From an uncultured Dorea sp. (GTDB lineage: Bacteria; Bacillota; Clostridia; Lachnospirales; Lachnospiraceae), in the NCBI GenBank assembly GCA_910580235.1, contig CAJTVU010000008.1, positions 1-64,000 of the forward strand: a stretch of DNA of 64,000 nt, in the 5' to 3' direction. The notes below the pieces were generated by a model. The model saw only the letters and a list, made by a program, of their open reading frames with translations, was not told the DNA's origin and searched no databases. The translations under genes were made by a program, and so were the position numbers. Each line of letters starts with the position of its first letter. Positions within the stretch are counted from its first letter, which is position 1. Of the stretch, positions 25,172 through 33,252 are shown one piece after another.

Positions 25172-25236
25172 AATCTGGGACGGGGTAAAATTCATTTTAC
25201 CCCGTCCCAGATTGAATTTGCCCTGTCCCAGATTAA
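25172..25236. repeat. Palindromic repeat, family 2 (AATCTGGGACGGGG), with extra half copy
   Basis: Perfect 20-bp arms (25172-25191 and 25194-25213) with a 2-nt loop begin AATCTGGGACGGGGTA. A third, slightly diverged arm (GAATTTGCCCTGTCCCAGATT) follows in direct orientation. It lies between convergent genes and could terminate both. Related sequences are at 26592-26656 and 52655-52686. Confidence 0.8.
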
Positions 25237-25240
25237 CAGA

Positions 25241-26464
25241 TTAAATCATCCAAATCGGCACAATATAATTATCTCGATTAATTGCGCCAAGTTCTGGCTT
25301 CATGCAGATAACAGCGCCTTTTGAACGAGGTGTTGATGATTTATCTAACAAGTCAAATATTTTTATTAGTTCTGTTCCGGGGTTGGAAGTCTTTTTAATC
25401 TCAATTGGGTTCAAAACTCCGTCATGTTCAAGTACGATGTCAATTTCCTTAGCATCCTTATTGCGATAATAGTATAAGTAAGGCTCTTTGCCAGAGTTCA
25501 AATAAGTCTTCATAATCTCAGCAACTACATAATTTTCTAAGATTGCCCCATTCATTGCGCCGCTTTCTAATGTTTCTGCATTGCTCCACTTTGTCAGATA
25601 ACAAACTAATCCTGTATCATAAAAATAAAGCTTAGGGGTTTTTACAAGGCGCTTCAACAAATTATTGGAATAAGGATGAAGGTAGAAAATGATTCCCAAT
25701 GTCTCCAGGATCCCTAACCAGTTCTTTGTCTGTGTCTGATTAATATCCGCATCCCTTGCGATATCCGCAACATTCAACATTTGACCGCACCTTGCCGCTA
25801 CAGCAGTAATAAATCTAAGAAATTTAAATGAATCAATGGCGTCTGACAGCTCTCTCACATCACGCTCAATATAGGTAGTCAGATAACTGCTATAGAAAAT
25901 CTGGCTATTACTGTTAGCTCCGCTTACAATTGCAGGCATGGATCCCCTATAGATCCGTTCAAAAATACCTCTTGCATCTGCCTGTTTCCTATTTGCCTTT
26001 CTGGCAGATAATGCTTCTATGTCAAGTGTAAAAGGCTCCATCCCTCCGCCCGAAATTTCTGCCTGAGACAAAGAAGTAAGAGAAAGCGCGGCCACTCTTC
26101 CGGCTAAAGATTCCCGTACGCCTTGCATCAGCTTAAACACTTGCGAACCTGTAAGCCAGAACGCCCCCGGCTCGTGATTTCTGTCTACATGAATCTTGAT
26201 ATAAGTAAATAATTCCGGTGCATACTGAACCTCATCAATTAAGACAGGCGGCTTATGCAGCTGCAGAAATAGTTCAGGGTCTGTCTTTGCAATACTTCTT
26301 TCATTCAGGTCATCTAGAGTAACATACCCTCTATCCGTTCCTTCCATTAGCTTCTTAAGCATGGTAGTCTTACCCACCTGTCTTGGCCCAGTAACTAAGA
26401 CTACAGGGTATTCTTTTGTAACCTGGATTACTACACCCTCCAAATTTCTTATTATATAATTCAT
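25241..26464 (-). CDS. AAA_14/DUF4143 ATP-binding protein
   Basis: 407 aa. An N-terminal AAA_14 ATPase has Walker A TGPRQVGKTT (about 26-35), Walker B-like VLIDEVQYAP and sensor LTGSQVF. A C-terminal DUF4143 domain follows (IERDVRELSD..., KTPKLYFYDTGLVCYL, a nuclease-like core ENYVVAEIMKTY...YYRNKDAKEIDIVLEH). The last part, with D-E-I-D and E-I-K-K, resembles a PD-(D/E)xK fold. These proteins are common stand-alone accessory genes in Firmicutes and archaea with no settled role; mobile-element or toxin-like functions have been suggested. It stands alone behind a pair of palindromes (26478-26578). Confidence 0.85.
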   Translation of the reverse strand: MNYIIRNLEGVVIQVTKEYPVVLVTGPRQVGKTTMLKKLMEGTDRGYVTLDDLNERSIAKTDPELFLQLHKPPVLIDEVQYAPELFTYIKIHVDRNHEPGAFWLTGSQVFKLMQGVRESLAGRVAALSLTSLSQAEISGGGMEPFTLDIEALSARKANRKQADARGIFERIYRGSMPAIVSGANSNSQIFYSSYLTTYIERDVRELSDAIDSFKFLRFITAVAARCGQMLNVADIARDADINQTQTKNWLGILETLGIIFYLHPYSNNLLKRLVKTPKLYFYDTGLVCYLTKWSNAETLESGAMNGAILENYVVAEIMKTYLNSGKEPYLYYYRNKDAKEIDIVLEHDGVLNPIEIKKTSNPGTELIKIFDLLDKSSTPRSKGAVICMKPELGAINRDNYIVPIWMI

Positions 26465-26477
26465 GTGCGCGTCCTTC

Positions 26478-26578
26478 TTTCGGCCAAATTATAATCTAAT
26501 TATATTTTAGCCGAAACAAAGCAAGAAAACAAGCGCATTCCGGCTAATCTATATCTTATTTATATTTTAGCCGGAATG
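26478..26578. repeat. Two successive palindromes upstream of the AAA/DUF4143 gene
   Basis: Palindrome 1 (26478-26516) has arms TTTCGGC/GCCGAAA. Palindrome 2 (26536-26578) has arms CATTCCGGCTAA/TTAGCCGGAATG. Both enclose nearly the same AT-rich centre (TATATTTTAGCCG), so they are tandem copies of one inverted-repeat unit. They occupy the promoter region and may be operators. Confidence 0.75.
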
Positions 26579-26637
26579 TGCTTGCTCTAGTCAATTTGAG
26601 ATGGGGGAAAATCCACCGAAAGCGCACAAAGTGAATT

Positions 26638-27099
26638 TTACTCTATTCCAGATTGAAGGTGTTTGAGAAGAGCGTTGCAGCCCTCGACGACATCTTCATA
26701 CGTCCGGTCGAAATTCCCGGTGTACCAGGGATCGGCGATCTCCCTCGGCTCTTCTGTGAAGTCCAGAAGGCTGTGGATCTTGCGATCCGGGTCTGCGCCC
26801 GCAATGCGGAGCATGTTGCGGATGTTCCACTGATCCATGCCGATGAGGTAATCATATTTTTGATAGTCTTTTTTCGTCATCTGTACGGCCCGGTGGGAGA
26901 GTACGGGGACGCCTACCTCCTGCAGCTTGCGTATTGTGCCGTAATGGGGCGGATTTCCAATCTCTTCCCGGCTTGTGGCTGCAGAATCAATGTAGAAACG
27001 ATCTGAAAGCCCCTTCTTATTAATCATGTCTTGAAAGACAAACTGTGCCATAGTCGAGCGGCAGATATTGCCGTGGCAGATGAATAGTATTTTAATCAT
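26638..27099 (-). CDS. Low-molecular-weight protein tyrosine phosphatase
   Basis: 153 aa. The P-loop ICHGNICRS (C-x5-R) is at the N-terminus, and the general-acid loop DPWYTGNF lies near the C-terminus. Full length for the family. It dephosphorylates phosphotyrosine, often in capsule or stress signalling, but no kinase or polysaccharide gene is nearby. It starts at ATG 27099 with a modest AAAGG site. An AT-rich 270-bp region lies upstream. Confidence 0.93.
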   Translation of the reverse strand: MIKILFICHGNICRSTMAQFVFQDMINKKGLSDRFYIDSAATSREEIGNPPHYGTIRKLQEVGVPVLSHRAVQMTKKDYQKYDYLIGMDQWNIRNMLRIAGADPDRKIHSLLDFTEEPREIADPWYTGNFDRTYEDVVEGCNALLKHLQSGIE

Positions 27100-27373
27100 A
27101 TTGCCAGAACCTTTGAAAATGCTGTATTTTCGGTGTTTCTACACATTTTCCTGTCCTTTCTGTTTCTTTATTTTCCTCATATCTTATCATAAATTATCAT
27201 AATTTTGTGTGAATTTGAGGTAAAAAGTGAGGTAAATTCAAAATTTGTACCTCAAAGATAATTTTAATATGGTAAATTATACGCCTTTGTGATTTTTGCC
27301 TTTCCTGTTGGCTCTGGAGAGGATTTATGCTAAACCAACAACTAATATTGACAATATCATTTTGTCATGATGA
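27100..27373. other. AT-rich intergenic stretch with inverted and tandem repeats
   Basis: No gene seen. It contains an inverted repeat TTTGAGGTA (27214-27222) / TACCTCAAA (27248-27256) and a tandem pair TGAGGTAAA (27216-27224 and 27228-27236). The tandem pair resembles integrase arm-type sites seen elsewhere in this window. Confidence 0.5.
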
Positions 27374-28627
27374 TTACTTTATCACATACTTAGTACCCCT
27401 TCCTCTGCCTTCAATTTTCACAACACCTTTTTTACCCATCTCTTTCAGTAATTGTGTTGTCTTTGATTTACCAAACGGGGCGTAAGGGGCAATTTCGCTA
27501 ATTGATTTCAGCATTGTCTTGCTTAAAATTTTATATATTTTTCTTTCGTCTTCCGTTAAATTCAGGTTTTTCTCAAAAACCGGAAGTACAATCTTAATTG
27601 TATTTTCCGACACTTCAAAATCCGGCTGCTTCAATCCTTCTTCATAGAGCTGCTTTATCCGTGTAATTCCTGTACCGAATATTTCGACAAACCCCAGCCT
27701 GTAAAATACATTTGCAAGATTTCTATTTCTTAAGACTGAAAGTTTCCCCGATAAATACTCATCTTCCGTTATTCCAGAAGGCAGTCCTCCCGGAGAAATA
27801 ATTTCTATTCTGTCGTCAAACATCGAAACTTTTATCTGTGATTCCACATCCCACACCCTATGAATCAGCGCGTTTGCGATTGCTTCTCTAAACGCGGCCT
27901 CCGGTATTTTTTCTACCTTTTTCCGCTCGGTGCCTTGTACTTCCTCGTATTGATAATAATCTTTAAATACTTCTGATACTTTTTCGTAGACTGTCAAAAT
28001 GGATATATTATCAAATGTTGCTCTCTTATGAATCACACTGATGCTCTCACCGAACCTCACCATATCAATTCCCGGAAAATGATTTTTATCCGCCAAAATG
28101 CCAGACGCATTATTATATCCAGCGGTGCTGTTATATAAGTTCAGCGTTTTCAATGTGTCCTGATTAAAAGTTTCAATCTGAATACATTCTTTTAATTTTT
28201 GACATAGCGTATCAAATGTTAACTCTTGCTCTTCACACGGCAATTCTTCAAATTTGATATTTTTTCCTTCTAAAATCAATCTTGACAGCTCTAGTGTGTC
28301 AGCCTCTATTGTTGCAGTATCATTTCGCTTGTATGCTTTCGATTTATATAAATATGGCTTTTGAAGCCCGCTTTTTACAGTCAGTTTTATCGTTCTGTCA
28401 TTATTCTGCAATTCCAGTGTATAATCAGGCTGCGGAGTAATGCTGTCATTAATTTTATTTTCGATATCCAGACACGCTTGTTTTACATCCGACAGTCCTT
28501 TGATATTACCATTGTCATCAATGCCAAAAAATATTTCTCCACCATCGTAATTCGAAAAGGCACTTACTGTTTTTAAAAATGTATTTGTAATCGTTTCTTT
28601 GAACTCTGTTGTTCTTGCTTCACGCAT
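27374..28627 (-). CDS. AlbA_2 (Schlafen-type) ATP-binding protein with C-terminal winged helix
   Basis: 417 aa from ATG 28627 (AAAGGAG upstream). An N-terminal AlbA_2/Schlafen-like domain (TEFKETITNTFLKTVSAFSNYDGGEIFFGIDDNG) is followed by a HATPase_c_4 region (FREAIANALIHRVWD...IEIISPGGLPSGI...RNRNLANVFYRLGFVEIFGTGITRI). A C-terminal winged helix follows (EIAPYAPFGKSKTTQLLKEMGKKGVVKIEGRGRGTKY). Such proteins are frequent in accessory islands and are proposed regulators or nucleic-acid-binding defence factors; the role here is unknown. A decayed relative lies at 58721-59744. Confidence 0.87.
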   Translation of the reverse strand: MREARTTEFKETITNTFLKTVSAFSNYDGGEIFFGIDDNGNIKGLSDVKQACLDIENKINDSITPQPDYTLELQNNDRTIKLTVKSGLQKPYLYKSKAYKRNDTATIEADTLELSRLILEGKNIKFEELPCEEQELTFDTLCQKLKECIQIETFNQDTLKTLNLYNSTAGYNNASGILADKNHFPGIDMVRFGESISVIHKRATFDNISILTVYEKVSEVFKDYYQYEEVQGTERKKVEKIPEAAFREAIANALIHRVWDVESQIKVSMFDDRIEIISPGGLPSGITEDEYLSGKLSVLRNRNLANVFYRLGFVEIFGTGITRIKQLYEEGLKQPDFEVSENTIKIVLPVFEKNLNLTEDERKIYKILSKTMLKSISEIAPYAPFGKSKTTQLLKEMGKKGVVKIEGRGRGTKYVIK

Positions 28628-28772
28628 ACACTGCTCTCCCTTTCCAATTTTACTGTTTATATTATATGCAGAAATACGCAAAAAATCAATCGTATTTTTT
28701 TGCGATCGATTTTCTGAACGTTTTGGGTCATTAAGTTTTAAATTTCTGTCACATCAAGGCTCTTGCAGAAAA

Positions 28773-28793
28773 TGGTGTAGTAGTGGTGTAGTA
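28773..28793. repeat. Tandem 10-bp repeat TGGTGTAGTA
   Basis: Two exact copies of TGGTGTAGTA (28773-28782, 28784-28793) lie 1 nt apart in a gene-free gap. This arrangement resembles arm-type binding sites at the ends of tyrosine-integrase elements and may be a scar of one. Confidence 0.5.
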
Positions 28794-28809
28794 AATGTCT
28801 TTTCTCGCC

Positions 28810-29889
28810 TCAAAAGCTCTCTGGAACAAGCGCTAGTTTGTTAATCGACTCGTGAGCCCTGACAAGGGAGTCATAGACGGCCAGAACATCTTCGGAATCC
28901 CAGGTACGAAGGGACTTTTCATCAATAACGCCAGTGCTTTCACGTATGATCTTTGCGAGCTGTTCTTCGTCGGCGACAGCAACAACGGCCTGAACCGCAG
29001 CGTTGCTCTGTGCCTTTTTAAGGTTCAGGATAAGGCTATCTATAGAGCCCTTCGATTGTACCTCAAACACGTAGATCGCCTTACCCATATTACCGATCTT
29101 GGCTTCCCAAACGGCATCTACAACTGCGCCGGTGGTAATTTTAACTTCAGAACGACTGTTAAAGCCGAGAAGCTCGCCGATAGCAACCAATTTTTCCTTA
29201 ATTTCATCGTGGAGGGATTTTGAATCATTTATGGTAACGGGGCTCTTAGATTCGGGAGCTGCAGGCGGTTCAGGCGATTTCTTTTCAGTGAGAGGTAAGA
29301 TCTCGTCCCACATAAAGTAATCTACTGCTAAAAGGTCATAATCTTCGGCACCGGCCTTTTTGAGCGCTGCGGCAATCTCTTTTGCAATTGTGCAAACCTC
29401 TGTATATTTCTTTCCTGTGTATTGGTAGTCATACTTTGGCATGCCGGGGATATCGAGATAACTGTAGCACAGGATCGTTGTCTTGTTAAAGATTACATAC
29501 TCCTGTGGGTTGGCGTATGTAAGCAGCTCGCTCATTGTTGCAGGCCCCATACCTTTGATAGATTTCAAGAATACATCCCAACGCTTTTCAACAGGGCTTG
29601 TGCCGTAAAGCAATTCGGCCAATTGCTTTTTTAGTGCAGCAAAACCATTGTCGGCTATCAATTTATCGGCAACATACTTTTTATTGCCCCAAATAAGCAT
29701 AGACCAAAGTTTGCTTATATACTCTAAGAATTCATCTTCGGTCATATCAATAAGCTTGTCCTTCGTAAATGACTGATAGTATTCCTTGCGCTCTTTGCGC
29801 TCAGCCCAATTTTCTTCATAATAAGCGGCGTTTGTTTTTCTTTTCTTTGAAAATGCATTAATGGAATTCAATAATTTTGTATTGTTCAT
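28810..29889 (-). CDS. Uncharacterised protein with HhH-like core and possible PD-(D/E)xK nuclease domain
   Basis: 359 aa; strong AGGAGG before ATG 29889. Not a family I can name. The N-terminal two-thirds is helical, with a helix-hairpin-helix-like stretch FLKSIKGMGPATMSELLTYA followed by YVIFNKTTI, reminiscent of DNA glycosylase or RadC-type helices. A Pro-rich linker (KKSPEPPAAPESKSP) leads to a C-terminal alpha/beta domain where AVVDAVWEAKIG...IYVFEVQSKGS could supply D-x(n)-E-x-Q of a PD-(D/E)xK nuclease. It lies among defence-like genes. A DNA-targeting effector is inference only. Confidence 0.6.
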   Translation of the reverse strand: MNNTKLLNSINAFSKKRKTNAAYYEENWAERKERKEYYQSFTKDKLIDMTEDEFLEYISKLWSMLIWGNKKYVADKLIADNGFAALKKQLAELLYGTSPVEKRWDVFLKSIKGMGPATMSELLTYANPQEYVIFNKTTILCYSYLDIPGMPKYDYQYTGKKYTEVCTIAKEIAAALKKAGAEDYDLLAVDYFMWDEILPLTEKKSPEPPAAPESKSPVTINDSKSLHDEIKEKLVAIGELLGFNSRSEVKITTGAVVDAVWEAKIGNMGKAIYVFEVQSKGSIDSLILNLKKAQSNAAVQAVVAVADEEQLAKIIRESTGVIDEKSLRTWDSEDVLAVYDSLVRAHESINKLALVPESF

Positions 29890-29919
29890 GCAGAAACCTC
29901 CTGAAAAAACTTTAATATT

Positions 29920-30795
29920 TTATCCTTTCCAATACCCAAGCTCTTCTAACAATCCCACGGCTTCCGGCTTATATTCTGCCCGGGCAGAGACATAGATCAC
30001 TGTATCGGTGATACGGACTTTTGCCACATATAGCGTTTCGTTCTCTATGGAATACAATTCGTGAACCATTCCGCTGTATTCTTTAGTTTCTCCGTCCGAT
30101 ACAGGAAGAGTCATGCCGTTAAACAAGACACGGGCGCTGTCCGCTGTGTCCATAACAACAAAATCCATTCGGATATTGCCGTCATTAAATGAGACGGCTT
30201 CCTCAAGCATTGAACCGACTTTCCAGTTCTGGCTCAATTCTTTCGTCGTATCGGAAGTTGTGTGCCCCGCATCCTCGACAACTTCTACAAAGTGATCTAT
30301 TCCGATAGGGCGAATGCCTGGAAACAATTTCGTTGCTAAAGACATGCCGCCCAGGACAACCGAAACAGCTGCGATTCTAAAAACAATAGCTAATATAGGC
30401 TTCGGATTTGTCTTCTTCATTTCTTCAGGGCTCACATATTCTTCCGGTGGGAGGATCTCTTCCTCTTCCGGCTCCCCTCTTCTGCGTATCTTGTGGATCA
30501 AAGCCCAGGTTCCCGAAAGAAAGAATCCGATTGTGATAAATATTGCCCCAAAGCTAAGAAACACCATCAGATTATAAAGGCTGGGCGACAATATATCTGT
30601 GCAATTCTCTGGAGACTTTGGATCATACTTTATTTTGACCTGATCTCCAAGTCCCATTGGAGGGCTTCTGTTGTAAAGCTTGCCGGAATATTCATTTCCG
30701 TCTACTTCATACTGATAGGTGATTTTATATCTGACGCTTCTATTGTGCCGGGAACGTGAGTATTCGCTGGATATATCAATACCCTCAGCGTACAA
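29920..30795 (-). CDS. DUF3592-domain membrane protein, 5' end uncertain or truncated
   Basis: The DUF3592 region (YKITYQYEVDGNEYSGKLYN...GDQVKIKYDPKSPENC) is followed by a membrane segment (LMVFLSFGAIFITIGFFLSG), an acidic linker (EPEEEEILPPEE), a second membrane segment and an extracytoplasmic C-terminal domain. The open frame continues to 30981 but that part overlaps the rloB-like gene in another frame. No credible start with an RBS lies between the rloB stop and the domain; TTG 30795 is only a placeholder and sits inside a 21-bp repeat also found at 33126. The gene may have lost its 5' end when the ATPase/RloB pair arrived. Confidence 0.6.
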   Translation of the reverse strand: MYAEGIDISSEYSRSRHNRSVRYKITYQYEVDGNEYSGKLYNRSPPMGLGDQVKIKYDPKSPENCTDILSPSLYNLMVFLSFGAIFITIGFFLSGTWALIHKIRRRGEPEEEEILPPEEYVSPEEMKKTNPKPILAIVFRIAAVSVVLGGMSLATKLFPGIRPIGIDHFVEVVEDAGHTTSDTTKELSQNWKVGSMLEEAVSFNDGNIRMDFVVMDTADSARVLFNGMTLPVSDGETKEYSGMVHELYSIENETLYVAKVRITDTVIYVSARAEYKPEAVGLLEELGYWKG

Positions 30796-30801
30796 GGGGA
30801 C
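30781..30801 (+). repeat. Direct repeat flanking the ATPase/RloB module, left copy
   Basis: Shares CCCTCAGYGTACAAGGGG (Y = C here) with 33126-33146; 19 of 21 positions are identical, same orientation, 2.3 kb apart. It lies within the reading frame of the DUF3592 gene. Confidence 0.65.
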
Positions 30802-30833
30802 ATACGCCCTGAACCATGATATTTGAGCTGTTT

Positions 30834-31556
30834 CTATCTTTCTTTCGTGTCCTCGTTGTTTTCCAGTTCTTTGGCAATACATATGCACAGGTTCGTATAA
30901 CGCTCTATGGAATGCATTCCTTCTTCGATATGCTCCCATGATTTTTTGTAATCGCCGTTCACTGAAAAATCTGACTCGCACAGGAATTTGATAAACCCTT
31001 CCAGATTATTTCTATACTTTCTGGCAAATGCATAAGAATTTTCCTCTTTGGCATCATCTGTGCTATTACGATTGTTATGTAGTACATGATCTAAGTTGCA
31101 GGACATGTAATACACTCTATATGGTATGCTCCAAACTTGTCCATTGCTTTTCAGCCGATATAGGTTGTCCGTTTTTCGTTTGTTGCGCTCGATAATGCCT
31201 TGCGGATCGGACGTATGGATCCCATCAGATTCGTAAGAGATCCTGTCACATGTTAGATCATTGATAACATTTTCATCTGGAATGTATACACCGTCTGTAT
31301 CGACAATGTGAATGATCTGCTTAAAATCTTTTGCTGTATAATGCTGTGATTTTGTAAATATACGCACTTCATTTCCAATCTTTGAAACGATATTTTGCGG
31401 GTTCACGCCATTTCTGGCTGTAATATCGCCGTGCATAATATGGACATGCACCGAATCTTTATCATATATCTGATCCAACATGACGCCTAATGCCGTCTCA
31501 TCGGAAGACCCTTCTACAATGACAAGCACGATCTTCTTACGAGCCAAATGCCTCAC
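30834..31556 (-). CDS. RloB-like (TOPRIM-type) protein
   Basis: 240 aa from GTG 31556 (AGAGAGG upstream). TOPRIM-type acidic motifs are visible: IVEGSSDET near the N-terminus (Glu) and HIVDTDG (D-x-D) in the middle. RloB family proteins are encoded beside an ATPase (RloA) in Campylobacter type I restriction loci. DUF4435 TOPRIM nucleases pair with AAA15 ATPases in the PARIS anti-phage system. Here the gene overlaps the ATPase gene by 20 nt, so the two are a toxin-ATPase-type module, probably phage defence. The C-terminus is helical and unassigned. Confidence 0.8.
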   Translation of the reverse strand: MRHLARKKIVLVIVEGSSDETALGVMLDQIYDKDSVHVHIMHGDITARNGVNPQNIVSKIGNEVRIFTKSQHYTAKDFKQIIHIVDTDGVYIPDENVINDLTCDRISYESDGIHTSDPQGIIERNKRKTDNLYRLKSNGQVWSIPYRVYYMSCNLDHVLHNNRNSTDDAKEENSYAFARKYRNNLEGFIKFLCESDFSVNGDYKKSWEHIEEGMHSIERYTNLCICIAKELENNEDTKER

Positions 31557-32943
31557 CCGCCTCTCTGAACGCTAAAGCGATCTCAAAGTTATTCGTAGGA
31601 TTATATACCTGTTCATTCTGCTCACCTAAAACAATATCGCGATAGTAGAAATCTCTTAAGTTATTATTCCCTTTTACATTCGTCAGCCGGATGTACCTGT
31701 TTGCCGGATTCGTTGTTGTGAACGCAATGAATCCTTTGTCAATCGTTTCAAGTGGCCTAAGATTGTGTGATGTAAATATCAGTTGCCCTTTCCCTTTTTC
31801 GGAAATAATATTCAGGACTTCTCCAAGCAGATATTCAAAGATCCCCGAATCCAGCTCGTCAATTGCTACAGTGATAGATGGAGTGTTATATACTATAATG
31901 AGCAGCTGCAAGACAGATACGATTTTCTTGATACCTTCAGACTCATATCGAAACGGGATTGTTTTTCTGTTCTTTAGCGACACAAGCTGGATCGATCTTC
32001 CGGGATGCCCTTCTTTAGATACTACAGGCCCTAAATCTACAATACCGATTGTTAATCCAGGAACGAGCTGCTGCAGAACGATGTTCATGTTATTAATGAT
32101 TTTTTCAATAAGCGGCATAGCTTCTTCTGGGATTGGCGCGGGGATATTCAGCGGGAGCATTAGGTTTCCGACCGCTTCTTTATTGTTGTTTGTACATTTA
32201 AAGGATAAAGGCAATGCATTCATACTGATTAAGCCGGCATTTTCCGTATTAATAATAAAGAGCTCGCGATTACCGAATGCATATAATCCTTTTATGATAT
32301 CCAGATATTTTCGGACCGTACAGTTTTCCTGGAAACGTTGGATCATTTCTCTGGAGAAAATAAAGGATCTTGATTGTTCCTGGGCCAGACGTTTTGTTAC
32401 AAGTAATTCTGTAACATCATCTTTTGCTTTTCCCAGCAGTGCGTTATATTTTGACTTTGGGATAAATATGTCTGATGTCCTTGTATCTATAAGCGAGTTT
32501 TTCCGGATTTTTTCTTCTTTTGATGTATACCCAAAACTTAGCGCTTCATCAAAAATCTGCGCCTTGTACTTTAATTCAGAATCGGAAAGCCTATATTCAT
32601 TGGAGTCTGGATCATCAATCACTTTCTTCAAAGAGAACTGGTACCAGATATCGTAGACAGCCTCATTTAATTGCATTTTGAACTGGAATTTAAGCAGGGA
32701 GCAGCTTTCTGCAATGCTAATATAGTCTGCATATTTTTCTGGAACAGCTTTGCCACATAAAACAAACTTGAGCAGTTGTAGCGCGTCGATTAGAGCAGTT
32801 TTCCCCGAGCCATTCTGCCCGTATAGGCCAACGATGCTTGCGCGATAATTCTTTCTTCGATTTTCAAGATCAAGCGTTCCCTTTTGCACATTTTTAAAAT
32901 TCTCAATGGAAATGTTCTCTATCCTAATAAAACGCTTGCTCAT
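31537..32943 (-). CDS. AAA_15/AAA_21 ATPase (RloA/AriA-like)
   Basis: 468 aa from ATG 32943, 5 nt after GGAGG. SMC/ABC-like ATPase: Walker A LYGQNGSGKTALIDAL near the N-terminus, a long coiled and alpha/beta insertion, Walker B VAIDELDSGIFEYLL and switch His (IFTSHNLRPLE). FRYESEGIKKIVSVLQLL is the usual region before Walker B in OLD-like ATPases. No TOPRIM domain is fused; it is supplied by the overlapping rloB-like gene. Proposed role: phage-triggered sensor or oligomeric scaffold controlling the TOPRIM effector, as in PARIS. Confidence 0.85.
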   Translation of the reverse strand: MSKRFIRIENISIENFKNVQKGTLDLENRRKNYRASIVGLYGQNGSGKTALIDALQLLKFVLCGKAVPEKYADYISIAESCSLLKFQFKMQLNEAVYDIWYQFSLKKVIDDPDSNEYRLSDSELKYKAQIFDEALSFGYTSKEEKIRKNSLIDTRTSDIFIPKSKYNALLGKAKDDVTELLVTKRLAQEQSRSFIFSREMIQRFQENCTVRKYLDIIKGLYAFGNRELFIINTENAGLISMNALPLSFKCTNNNKEAVGNLMLPLNIPAPIPEEAMPLIEKIINNMNIVLQQLVPGLTIGIVDLGPVVSKEGHPGRSIQLVSLKNRKTIPFRYESEGIKKIVSVLQLLIIVYNTPSITVAIDELDSGIFEYLLGEVLNIISEKGKGQLIFTSHNLRPLETIDKGFIAFTTTNPANRYIRLTNVKGNNNLRDFYYRDIVLGEQNEQVYNPTNNFEIALAFREAGEAFGS

Positions 32944-33125
32944 AATAACCTCCATAATTTCAATAAATAATCCAATATGTATGTTCTTGTTAATATTATA
33001 CCATTATATTGCTTAATATTTCAATATAAAAATATGATTTTGGAACTTTTTGTTCCGATTAACTGATTTGGTATAAATTATTTGTAATAGTTTGTATTTT
33101 GCTCATTTTTTCAAAAAGTATACCT

Positions 33126-33146
33126 ACCCTCAGTGTACAAGGGGTC
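33126..33146 (+). repeat. Direct repeat flanking the ATPase/RloB module, right copy
   Basis: Partner of 30781-30801 (CCCTCAGYGTACAAGGGG, Y = T here). On the minus strand an ATG at 33152-33150 is in the same frame as the DUF3592 frame at the other copy, although it has no RBS. Confidence 0.65.
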
Positions 33147-33187
33147 CCTCATTTTCTGAAAGGTTAATAAGTTAACAGGAGAATTGC

Positions 33188-33216
33188 TTGTTTTTCGTGG
33201 CAATATCTGATATTAT
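33188..33216 (+). promoter_or_regulatory. Promoter of the 12alpha-HSDH-like gene
   Basis: TTGTTT (33188-33193), 17 bp, TATTAT (33211-33216), about 36 bp upstream of the start codon. The 33000-33187 stretch before it is AT-rich and holds nothing else I can support besides the direct repeat. Confidence 0.65.
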
Positions 33217-33252
33217 GTTCTCAGATTACTTTACGGAAAGGAAGTGCTTAAC

